From NCBI GenBank assembly GCA_030693105.1, contig JAUYBK010000026.1, positions 1-5,230 of the forward strand: DNA of 5,230 bases, in the 5' to 3' direction. Positions 1 to 4,603 of the stretch are shown one piece after another. Source of the DNA: Methanobacteriaceae archaeon (GTDB lineage: Archaea > Methanobacteriota > Methanobacteria > Methanobacteriales > Methanobacteriaceae). The notes below the pieces were generated by a model that was given only the letters and a program-made list of their open reading frames with translations, searched no databases and was not told the origin of the DNA. A program made the position numbers and the translations under genes. Position 1 is the first letter of the stretch. Each line of letters starts with the position of its first letter.

Positions 1-607
1 TAAGTGCTTCCTGGGTGTATTGGGACACGTCACTTCTTCTTTTAATTTTACGGCCTACCAGATCAGATTCTACTGATTTGATAATTTTCTCAGCAACTTC
101 CAGGGCCACATCCCCCTCCAAGAGGGATAATTCCAGTTCAAAAAGAATATCCTCAATATAGTCCTCAGATATAGTTTTGTGGGTGGCAAATCCAAAAATA
201 CCCGGTTCATTTTCGGGTGATTTTTTTTCAGATTCTGGTGAATGATCTTCAGATTCATCCATTTTGGGGGCAGTTTCAGAAAACGATTCGCTTTTTTCAC
301 CTGTTTTTCTGCGGAATATATAAAAACGAGAAGTTTTTTCGTTTTCTGTCGATGCAACAGTTTCATCTTCAGAAATAGTTCTAGTAAAAGTTTCTTTTTC
401 AGGAGTGGTTGTAGTTTTAGGAGTATCTATTCCTTTCGAAGTTTTGGGGGTCGGTTTTACCTTTTTAGGAGTTTTTTTTCCTTTAGTAACTTCACATTCT
501 GTATTCTTATTATCTAATGTTTCTCCAGAAGGAATTTCATCCTCGGAGAATTTATCGGAGATTTTGCCTACCGTACCACTGAATTTCTTCTTTAAGGATT
601 CGAACAA
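1..607 (-). CDS. ftsY: Signal recognition particle receptor FtsY, N-terminal part
   Basis: The first 202 codons are visible and the gene runs off the window at position 1. The protein begins MFESLKKKFSGTVGKISDKF (TTG read as Met), a short amphipathic basic helix typical of FtsY and likely to contact the membrane. Residues ~41-75 are Thr/Pro/Lys-rich and ~76-135 are Glu/Ser-rich and acidic. From ~137 the NG domain's N-subdomain appears: GIFGFATHKTISEDYIEDIL, LELSLLEGDVALEVAEKII. The GTPase motifs lie outside the window. FtsY is the membrane-associated GTPase that receives SRP-ribosome-nascent chain complexes. The FESLKKK start and the LLEGDVAL segment distinguish it from Ffh/SRP54. A start codon of TTG may limit its output relative to prefoldin. 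The location after ribosomal protein and prefoldin genes is a usual euryarchaeal arrangement. Confidence 0.95.
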   Translation of the reverse strand, partial: MFESLKKKFSGTVGKISDKFSEDEIPSGETLDNKNTECEVTKGKKTPKKVKPTPKTSKGIDTPKTTTTPEKETFTRTISEDETVASTENEKTSRFYIFRRKTGEKSESFSETAPKMDESEDHSPESEKKSPENEPGIFGFATHKTISEDYIEDILFELELSLLEGDVALEVAEKIIKSVESDLVGRKIKRRSDVSQYTQEAL

Positions 608-613
608 TAGAAT

Positions 614-621
614 CTCACTCC
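614..621 (-). promoter_or_regulatory. Shine-Dalgarno fixing the TTG start of ftsY
   Basis: GGAGTGAG (621-614) lies six bases before the TTG at 607-605. ftsY is in the same frame as pfdA, whose TAA at 628-626 is only seven codons upstream. No ATG or GTG lies in frame between them (the GTG at 618-616 is in another frame). TTG is therefore the only good start. Confidence 0.8.
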
Positions 622-625
622 CAAT

Positions 626-1051
626 TTACCCCGGATTTCCTTCCAGTTGTTGAATGAGCTCTTCTGCTTCAGGACTTTTTTGAACGATAATTTCGGTGAT
701 TTTCTGCAAGTCACCCATCATCTTATTAAGCAGTCCTTCCAGTTCTTCTTTTTGATTTTTAATGCTTTCATGGGCGTCTGTAACTTTTTTCTTGGCTGCC
801 GCTCCAGCGCCCAGACCCACAATTACTTCGTCGGTATTTTTTATCTCAGTAATGAGAAATGAACCGGCGCCAATGGGTACGAAGGTTTCCACCCCTTTTT
901 TCCCCTTCAGCTCTTCCAGGGTTTCCAGTGCTATGGCAAGTTCAGATATACTAACCTTTAAAGTCTCAGTCTGTTGGTTTAAAAGGTCTGCCTGTCCTTT
1001 GTACATGTTGAGCTCGTTGATTAACTCTTCCAGCCGCTGACGGTCTTCCAT
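626..1051 (-). CDS. pfdA: Prefoldin alpha subunit (GimC alpha)
   Basis: 141 residues, the usual size. A long N-terminal coiled-coil helix (residues ~1-50, MEDRQRLEELINELNMYKGQ...) is followed by two beta hairpins (ETFVPIGAGSFLITEI, 55-70; DEVIVGLGAGAAAKKKV, 74-90). A C-terminal coiled-coil helix (~91-137) completes the jellyfish-tentacle plan. Two alpha and four beta subunits form the hexameric, ATP-independent chaperone that holds unfolded proteins and hands them to the thermosome. Class-alpha identity is shown by the two-hairpin insert; beta subunits have one. The start has GGAGTGA six bases upstream, shared with the L18Ae stop. ftsY follows 18 bases after the TAA in the same reading frame. 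Confidence 0.97.
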   Translation of the reverse strand: MEDRQRLEELINELNMYKGQADLLNQQTETLKVSISELAIALETLEELKGKKGVETFVPIGAGSFLITEIKNTDEVIVGLGAGAAAKKKVTDAHESIKNQKEELEGLLNKMMGDLQKITEIIVQKSPEAEELIQQLEGNPG

Positions 1052-1057
1052 TAGAGA

Positions 1058-1288
1058 TCACTCCTTTTTAAGTGCCTTAATCAGGGGGTCCTGAACATCT
1101 TTTGCAGATATTTCCTGGATATCGTGAATTTGTACCTGATTTCGGTTTATGTGGTGTTTACTTCCAAATTCAGAGTAGATCTTCTCCTTTATATCCTCTT
1201 CACTAGTGGCCTTCAATTCCCTGGTGAAGTGTTTGAGACGGTCCCCCATCATAAATTTGCCTTTAATTTTAAATATTTTTGTTTTCAT
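1058..1288 (-). CDS. rpl18a: Large ribosomal subunit protein eL18/eL20-type LX (L18Ae)
   Basis: 76 residues. The sequence matches archaeal LX/L18Ae: MKTKIFKIKGKFMMGD (1-16) forms the first beta hairpin, followed by FTRELKATSEEDIKEKIYSEFGSKH (21-45) and the closing segment VQIHDIQEISAKDVQDPLIKAL. It is a peripheral 50S protein, half the size of eukaryotic eL20, which has two such domains. The ATG is part of the ATGA overlap with eIF6, with GAGGGAT a few bases upstream within eIF6. Its TGA forms the end of the GGAGTGA Shine-Dalgarno of prefoldin alpha, six bases before that gene's start. Pairing with eIF6 and prefoldin is common in Euryarchaeota. Annotation may also call it rpl20e or rplX. Confidence 0.96.
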   Translation of the reverse strand: MKTKIFKIKGKFMMGDRLKHFTRELKATSEEDIKEKIYSEFGSKHHINRNQVQIHDIQEISAKDVQDPLIKALKKE

Positions 1289-1959
1289 AAGTATCCCTCG
1301 AGAAAACCCAATGATTCTTCAATTCTCGTCATTTCCGGACCAGTAGTATCTAATCCTACTAACAAACCGTGGCTGTTAGCAACTGCCCCAGCCCCCACCA
1401 GTGGAGTACCTCTGTTAACAGTACCCACATCTACCGGGACCTTAAGGGTTGCTTCCAGGAATTTTAATTCCTCAGGAGTTGCCGAAGGGTGTACCAGAAC
1501 TCCTTTGTTAGTAGCTACCGCTACTGATCCATTGATTTTGAAATTAGCTATGCTGCCCCTTTTCACATCAACATCCAGCGTACTAGATATTAATTCAGCG
1601 GATTTATCAGATAGAAGGGGATTTAAAACCGCTCCATGGTCGTTGACCAAGACGATGTTGCCTACTGCAGTGAACCTGTCTGGAATCCTTTTTATTATCA
1701 ATCCGGCCTCGCGGATCATCTCCACTTCCCGGTCAAAGGCATATTTAGAAACCACAAATCCGTTAGAGTTTCCAACAGCCAGAGCTCCGGCCAGATTGCT
1801 TCCGCTAATGTGAGTCTGTATTAGGGGTACCTGGAGTGCCTCTTGTATGAGTTGGAGGTCTTTTTCTTCCAAGTTAGGGGGAACCAGTGCCGCCTGGTCT
1901 GTGACAGACATGATCACTCCCAGGTTCGGGTTTCCCCTCAGATTGAATCTCCTGATCAT
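1285..1959 (-). CDS. eif6: Translation initiation factor 6 (eIF6/aIF6)
   Basis: 224 residues, normal for archaeal IF6. The protein is a five-bladed propeller (pentein fold) of repeated units, visible as recurring strand-turn motifs: GNPNLGVIMSVTD (9-21), ISGSNLAGALAVGNSNGFVV (51-70), VNDHGAVLNPLLS, INGSVAVATNKGVLVHPSATPEE, and near the end VGAGAVANSHGLLVG. It binds the 50S subunit near L14e/sarcin-ricin loop and blocks joining with 30S, acting as an assembly and anti-association factor. AGGTGA stands four bases before the ATG. The TGA stop overlaps the L18Ae start as ATGA (1288-1285). The length and the MIRRFN beginning match the family, so the start is secure. Confidence 0.98.
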   Translation of the reverse strand: MIRRFNLRGNPNLGVIMSVTDQAALVPPNLEEKDLQLIQEALQVPLIQTHISGSNLAGALAVGNSNGFVVSKYAFDREVEMIREAGLIIKRIPDRFTAVGNIVLVNDHGAVLNPLLSDKSAELISSTLDVDVKRGSIANFKINGSVAVATNKGVLVHPSATPEELKFLEATLKVPVDVGTVNRGTPLVGAGAVANSHGLLVGLDTTGPEMTRIEESLGFLEGYL

Positions 1960-1979
1960 AGGTTCACCTAATTAATTCA

Positions 1980-2222
1980 CTAGGCTAAGGTAACCAAAAC
2001 AGAACCATCTTCTTCTTTGGTGGCCTTTACCTTTATTTTAGGGGGGATTTTTTGGATTCCCCTTTCCCATATTTTTTCGTTTACTGAAGCGTCAATTTTA
2101 ACATCTTCCGACTTCATGTGCCTTTTGATGAAATCCCGTAGGTATCGGGTTGCCCGAGGAGACCTTTGGGTCCGGGGGACTTTTTTAACATCCCGCAGGG
2201 GAATGGTATAAATTCGTTCCAT
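1980..2222 (-). CDS. rpl31e: Large ribosomal subunit protein eL31 (L31e)
   Basis: 80 residues, the usual archaeal length. Recognisable parts are the N-terminal strand ERIYTIPLRDVKKVPRTQR (2-20), the helix ATRYLRDFIKRHMK (24-37) ahead of VKIDASVNEKIWERGIQKIP (41-60), and the closing strands IKVKATKEEDGSVLVTLA (63-80). eL31 lies at the rim of the tunnel exit, close to where nascent-chain factors and SRP dock. AAGGAGG lies seven bases before the ATG and contains the L39e stop, so the two tunnel proteins are likely made in a coupled way. The eIF6 gene starts 20 bases after the TAG stop. Confidence 0.97.
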   Translation of the reverse strand: MERIYTIPLRDVKKVPRTQRSPRATRYLRDFIKRHMKSEDVKIDASVNEKIWERGIQKIPPKIKVKATKEEDGSVLVTLA

Positions 2223-2234
2223 TTATAATCCTCC

Positions 2235-2390
2235 TTATACTTTGAGTTTACTTCTTCTCCAGTGCCTCATTTTAGGGTGGGTCCTCACCTTACGGGAGGT
2301 TTTTAACATAGCCCACAGAGGCACCCTTCGATTTTGATTGTATGCCTTTGCTAATCTAAGTTTTTTTGCTAAGGGTTTATTTCGACTCAT
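2235..2390 (-). CDS. rpl39e: Large ribosomal subunit protein eL39 (L39e)
   Basis: A 51-codon gene. The protein begins MSRNKPLAKKLRLAKAYNQN and continues through RRVPLWAMLKTSRKVRTHPK to end RRSKLKV. This is the full-length, highly conserved archaeal/eukaryotic L39e, a small very basic protein without its own globular fold that lines the lower part of the peptide exit tunnel. The ATG (2390-2388) lies inside the end of the PP-loop ATPase gene (14-base overlap), with GGAGAG a few bases upstream in that gene. Its TAA stop is fused to the L31e Shine-Dalgarno as TAAGGAGG. No residue appears missing compared with the family. Confidence 0.98.
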   Translation of the reverse strand: MSRNKPLAKKLRLAKAYNQNRRVPLWAMLKTSRKVRTHPKMRHWRRSKLKV

Positions 2391-2979
2391 CTTCTCTCCA
2401 TCCTATTACTCTTGATTGTATGTGCGGTGGAAAAAGGCTCTCTGCAGCTTTTTTTCCATCTTTTTGACCAATGAAATGCCTGATTTCTATCTCATAATCG
2501 GAATTGTTTTGGGGGTTGGTGGATTCTTTTTTAAGTTTGAAAAGTTTTTCTGCCAGACGGTTTATGGTCTGATGTCCAAACCCCGAAAGGTTGATGTACT
2601 CCACATCCTGGCGGTCTTCAAAACTTTTTATTTCTTCCGTACTTAACTTTGGAACCCGGTCGTCCCGGCGCACACCGTCAGCAACCACTTCGTACTCAGA
2701 TGAGGCCACTTCCAGGACTTGCCGGTGCAAGTAGTTTATCCCGTGGTTGGGAAAACCATCATCCAGTATCATGGACGCTGCATTCCCCAACAATTGCTCT
2801 TCGACCTTTAGAACCCGATGGGTGAATCCTAATTTATCTGCAGATTCTTTTGCCGGTTTAAAGGAAGAGTAAACACCAAAATTTGCAGTTAAAAGATCTA
2901 CATCGTATCCTAATCTCTGGAGAAATACAGCCATTAAGGAGCTGTCTTTACCTCCACTGTAGAGCACCGCAGCTTTCAT
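2377..2979 (-). CDS. PP-loop (N-type) ATP pyrophosphatase, substrate unknown
   Basis: 200 residues. The N-terminal strand MKAAVLY runs into the PP-loop SGGKDS (residues 8-13), which defines N-type ATP pyrophosphatases that activate a carbonyl by adenylation. A second conserved-looking motif, ADGVRRDDRVP, is at 100-110. A C-terminal lobe (~165-200) contains RHFIGQKDGKKAAESLFPP. It matches what is annotated as COG2117/DUF7411 in archaea, formerly labelled a tRNA thiouridylase-like subunit. The protein has no cysteine, so it cannot use the catalytic-Cys or Fe-S chemistry of MnmA, ThiI or TtuA. The old label is therefore doubtful; adenylation followed by amidation or another transfer is more consistent. 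It starts in an ATGA overlap with the PDCD5-family gene. Its last 14 bases overlap the start of L39e. The substrate is unknown; an RNA or ribosomal target is an inference from context. Confidence 0.9.
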   Translation of the reverse strand: MKAAVLYSGGKDSSLMAVFLQRLGYDVDLLTANFGVYSSFKPAKESADKLGFTHRVLKVEEQLLGNAASMILDDGFPNHGINYLHRQVLEVASSEYEVVADGVRRDDRVPKLSTEEIKSFEDRQDVEYINLSGFGHQTINRLAEKLFKLKKESTNPQNNSDYEIEIRHFIGQKDGKKAAESLFPPHIQSRVIGWREDESK

Positions 2980-3329
2980 CTTCTCGTGATGTTTATTTCT
3001 TTCTTCTGACCTGTCATTTTACGCAGAAGTTCTTTAAGCTGTTCATCAGTTATTTTAGAAGTTATCCGCCCCATTTGGGCCAGTTGGATGAGCTGAAGTT
3101 CGATCTGATCCACGTATTCCGGACGGGTTAATCGGATATTGGCCAGTCTACCTCTAGCTTCGGGGGTGAGAATCTGCATCATGGCCTGTCTTTTTTGCGC
3201 CTCCATTTCCTGGCGCATTTGCTCCTGGGCCTCAACTTCCTGTTGAGTTGGCTGTTGAGTTGGCTGTTGAGCTGCCTGCTGCTGTAATTGCTCCATTCTC
3301 CGGCGTCGTATCTCTTCGATATCACTCAT
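2976..3329 (-). CDS. DNA-binding protein of the PDCD5/TFAR19 family
   Basis: 117 residues. An Arg/Gln/Glu-rich N-terminal helix (EEIRRRRMEQLQQQ, residues 5-18) leads through a low-complexity QQPT repeat (21-28) to a second Gln/Glu-rich helix (30-52). The conserved core LTPEARGRLANIRLTRPEYV (residues 54-73) follows and identifies the family. The C-terminus is basic (MTGQKKEINITRR). Family members are small triple-helix-bundle proteins reported to bind DNA; their archaeal function is not settled. It regularly sits beside S19e and L39e/L31e in euryarchaeal genomes, which argues for a link to ribosome synthesis rather than apoptosis. GGAGAT about seven bases before the ATG supports the start. The stop overlaps the next ATG as ATGA (2979-2976). 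Confidence 0.95.
   Translation of the reverse strand: MSDIEEIRRRRMEQLQQQAAQQPTQQPTQQEVEAQEQMRQEMEAQKRQAMMQILTPEARGRLANIRLTRPEYVDQIELQLIQLAQMGRITSKITDEQLKELLRKMTGQKKEINITRR
3242..3277 (-). repeat. 12-bp tandem repeat encoding QQPT units in the PDCD5-family gene
   Basis: On the plus strand GTTGAGTTGGCT occurs at 3242-3253 and 3254-3265, with a 10/12 copy (GTTGAGCTGCCT) at 3266-3277. The unit is four codons, so copy-number changes keep the frame and only lengthen the flexible Gln-rich linker between the first two helices. This is a likely slippage site that could vary in length between strains. Confidence 0.85.
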
Positions 3330-3345
3330 CTAAATCTCCATCAAA

Positions 3346-3777
3346 TTAACTGCTTTTAGGAATGTCATTGTTAAGTTTGTTAGAAGCCTGATCCAGGAAA
3401 GAACGTCCTTGCGGGGTTACTCTCCTTCCGTCGTCTATTTTTTCCACTAGTCCGGCGTCTTCTAATTGGTGTAATGCGCCTCTAACTATGGAACCGCTGC
3501 CCCTCTTGAACTTCTCAGGGCTGGTGCCTTGGTCCTTTTTACCGCCGTAGTAGCTGCGCAGACTGTTGATACCCACTGGGCCATCGATGTAGACCCTTCG
3601 TAAGAGGGATGCGCAACGCACGTACCACCAATCAGGTGCATCAGGCCTTCTTTCCTTGTGAACTCCTGTTTTTACAAAGTTTGCCCATTCCGGTGGCGTG
3701 ATCTTCTTGTTTTCACTTAACTCCTTGGCGACTTCGCTGATTAGCGAGTCAGCAGGTACATCATAAACTGTAGTCAT
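3346..3777 (-). CDS. rps19e: Small ribosomal subunit protein eS19 (S19e)
   Basis: A 143-residue protein matching archaeal/eukaryotic S19e in length and motifs. These are an N-terminal DVPAD segment followed by helix SLISEVAKEL, then PPEWANFVKTGVHKERRP (residues 29-45), DWWYVRCASLLRRVYIDGPVG (49-69), the SYYGGKKDQG loop (75-84) and the GSGSIVRGALHQLEDAGLV winged-helix region (93-111). eS19 sits on the head of the small subunit and in eukaryotes is needed for late 40S maturation. A textbook AGGAGG lies six bases before the ATG and contains the TAG stop of the YhbY-like gene, so the two are probably translationally coupled. The PDCD5-family gene starts 16 bases after its TAA. Nothing unusual in length or composition. 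Confidence 0.97.
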   Translation of the reverse strand: MTTVYDVPADSLISEVAKELSENKKITPPEWANFVKTGVHKERRPDAPDWWYVRCASLLRRVYIDGPVGINSLRSYYGGKKDQGTSPEKFKRGSGSIVRGALHQLEDAGLVEKIDDGRRVTPQGRSFLDQASNKLNNDIPKSS

Positions 3778-3787
3778 ATTTATCCTC

Positions 3788-4054
3788 CTAATTACCTCTT
3801 TTTTTGAAAATTACAGCAACATTACCTCTAAAATCAATCAATTTAGCATTTGATTTTTCGATGATATGAGTAATATAGTTTTGTTTCTCAAAGGATATAC
3901 CTTTCGAAAAGCGAAGCTTAACCACTTCTCGTTCCTTGAGATGTCTTTTGATCTCATCCAGCACTCCCGGGTTTACTCCAGATTTGCCGATGTTAATGGT
4001 AATAGTTGAAAGTGATCTATTCATTAATTCCTTCTTGGAAGGTGTGGGATTCAA
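3788..4054 (-). CDS. YhbY/CRM-domain RNA-binding protein
   Basis: About 88 residues from the TTG start, essentially a lone CRM (CRS1-YhbY) domain. The hallmark loop INIGKSGVNPG (residues ~20-30) corresponds to the IGKNG loop of bacterial YhbY. It is followed by an amphipathic helix (VLDEIKRHLKEREVVKLRF) and the closing strand segment DFRGNVAVIFKKRG. Family members bind structured RNA, and bacterial YhbY associates with pre-50S particles; a ribosome-assembly role here is inferred from family and operon. The start is uncertain. TTG 4054 has a strong Shine-Dalgarno and keeps the KKEL stretch that aligns with the family's first helix. ATG 4024 would give 78 residues and overlap rnp4 by only 8 bases. 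An ATG at 4114 would overlap rnp4 by nearly 100 bases and is unlikely. The TAG stop is part of the S19e Shine-Dalgarno. Confidence 0.85.
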   Translation of the reverse strand: MNPTPSKKELMNRSLSTITINIGKSGVNPGVLDEIKRHLKEREVVKLRFSKGISFEKQNYITHIIEKSNAKLIDFRGNVAVIFKKRGN

Positions 4055-4388
4055 TTTTATTCCTCCTCCTTGTTTTCTGCTCCGATTTATAGAGATTTCT
4101 ACGTATTTCTCCACATTTCAAGCATTGGGTGGTCACAGCAGATTCAATTAACCTAATTTTAGAGTTGAATCCGGGTTTCAAGAACCGGTTGCACTGTTTA
4201 CAAAACCTTCCCCTCCAATAAGGAGGCATATTAAGGTTATATTTCTTGGCAATGTTCCGGGCCATCTCCACGTAGCGGTGGGAACGTTCTGGATGAAGAG
4301 AAAATTCTTCTTCCGCCATTTTAAAGAGGATTTCAAGCCTTTCATAGGCTATTTTTATCATCCACTTCGGTCTTCTTCCCCTTCGCAA
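4017..4388 (-). CDS. rnp4: Ribonuclease P protein component 4 (Rpp21/Rpr2 family)
   Basis: A 123-residue archaeal RNase P protein subunit. With Rpp29 it binds the specificity domain of the RNase P RNA and helps remove 5' leaders from pre-tRNAs. The N-terminal helices (residues ~9-50, with AYERLEILFKMAEEEF and HPERSHRYVEMAR) precede a zinc ribbon. Its four ligands are visible as C63-x2-C66 (FCKQC) and C89-x2-C92 (QCLKC). The C-terminal tail is basic, with three arginines at residues 107-109. Length matches archaeal Rpp21. The start codon is TTG, backed by GAGAGG seven bases upstream; ATG 4361 is the fallback. This is the first gene after the operon promoter. Its 3' end overlaps the YhbY-like gene, whose probable Shine-Dalgarno is formed by the arginine codons of this tail. 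Confidence 0.93.
   Translation of the reverse strand: MRRGRRPKWMIKIAYERLEILFKMAEEEFSLHPERSHRYVEMARNIAKKYNLNMPPYWRGRFCKQCNRFLKPGFNSKIRLIESAVTTQCLKCGEIRRNLYKSEQKTRRRNKIESHTFQEGINE
4062..4071 (-). promoter_or_regulatory. Strong Shine-Dalgarno for the YhbY-like gene, inside rnp4
   Basis: AAGGAGGAGG (4071-4062) sits seven bases before a TTG (4054-4052) in the YhbY frame. In the rnp4 frame the same bases are three consecutive AGG arginine codons. The alternative ATG at 4024-4022 has only a weaker AAGGA four bases upstream. The strength and spacing of the first site favour the TTG start, but the AGG run could also just be the basic tail of Rnp4. Confidence 0.55.
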
Positions 4389-4395
4389 ATTTTAA

Positions 4396-4401
4396 CCTCT
4401 C
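4396..4401 (-). promoter_or_regulatory. Shine-Dalgarno supporting the TTG start of rnp4
   Basis: GAGAGG lies seven bases before the TTG at 4388-4386. An in-frame TAA at 4394-4392 rules out any longer form. The next start candidate, the ATG at 4361, has no comparable site and would remove the basic RRGRRPKW segment, so TTG is preferred. Confidence 0.65.
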
Positions 4402-4431
4402 AAGAACATCCCAGATGATAGAATATAGAGA

Positions 4432-4499
4432 TCTTAAGTTTCACACAGGTGCAGATTTGGGGGGGGTAACTATTCTGAAGCCTGAAAATGTACTTAAGA
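4432..4499. repeat. 8-bp inverted repeat flanking the operon's start region
   Basis: TCTTAAGT at 4432-4439 is the exact reverse complement of ACTTAAGA at 4492-4499. Each arm contains the palindrome CTTAAG. On the minus strand the first arm lies between the TATA box and the predicted transcription start, and the second lies about 45-50 nt into the leader. The arms are A/T-rich and 52 bases apart, so chance is a serious alternative. A pair of operator-like sites or a long-range leader stem are the functional options. Confidence 0.5.
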
Positions 4500-4500
4500 A

Positions 4501-4517
4501 TAATATATAAATTTATC
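4501..4517 (-). promoter_or_regulatory. BRE + TATA-box promoter of the rnp4-to-ftsY operon
   Basis: On the minus strand GATAAA (4517-4512) fits the archaeal BRE consensus RNWAAW. It is directly followed by TTTATATA (4511-4504), a near-ideal archaeal TATA box. Transcription should start about 25-28 bases further on; the A at 4483, in a TCAGG context, is a good candidate. That gives a leader of roughly 95 nt before the rnp4 TTG start. A weaker TATA-like stretch, TCTATATTC, around 4419-4427 would give a much shorter leader and is a less likely alternative. Confidence 0.7.
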
Positions 4518-4530
4518 TACTTCTCCCTTT

Positions 4531-4572
4531 AAAAACCTTTTCCCATATGCATCATGAATGTAAGAAAAACCT
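4531..4572 (-). terminator. Possible T-rich transcription end signal after the kinase gene
   Basis: Reading the minus strand downstream of the kinase stop codon, AGGTTTTT occurs twice, at 4572-4565 and 4538-4531. Archaeal termination often needs only U-rich tracts without a stable hairpin, and these lie between the kinase stop and the next promoter. No convincing stem-loop is present and the T runs are only five long, so this is a weak call. Read-through into the ribosomal operon is possible. Confidence 0.3.
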
Positions 4573-4603
4573 CAAGAACGATTAATTAGCCTAAAATGAA
4601 ATT

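Noticed and set aside
70..366. A 98-codon minus-strand open frame
   Set aside because: It is an out-of-frame reading of ftsY; the FtsY frame continues without break from 607 to the window edge.
242..1040. Several overlapping plus-strand open frames of 71-92 codons opposite ftsY and pfdA
   Set aside because: They are Phe/Ser-rich readings of the complement of Lys/Glu-rich genes, a typical antisense artefact.
1124..1813. A 229-codon open frame on the plus strand
   Set aside because: It lies wholly antisense to eIF6 and L18Ae, both unmistakable. It resembles no family I know and has no promoter or ribosome-binding site of its own.
2416..3131. Plus-strand open frames of 76 and 82 codons opposite the PP-loop and PDCD5-family genes
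   Set aside because: Both are shadows of well-identified genes on the other strand.
4055..4114. ATG at 4114 as the YhbY-like start
   Set aside because: It would overlap rnp4 by 98 bases across the zinc-ribbon region and add 20 residues (MEKYVEIS...) not expected for a lone CRM domain; a better start with a strong Shine-Dalgarno exists at 4054.
3936..4151. Plus-strand 71-codon open frame
   Set aside because: It is antisense to the YhbY-like gene and rnp4, and shows no family features.
4389..4603. A hidden small RNA or extra small gene in the intergenic gap
   Set aside because: No open frame with a ribosome-binding site and no strong hairpin or tRNA-like fold was visible; promoter and T-rich tracts account for the features seen.
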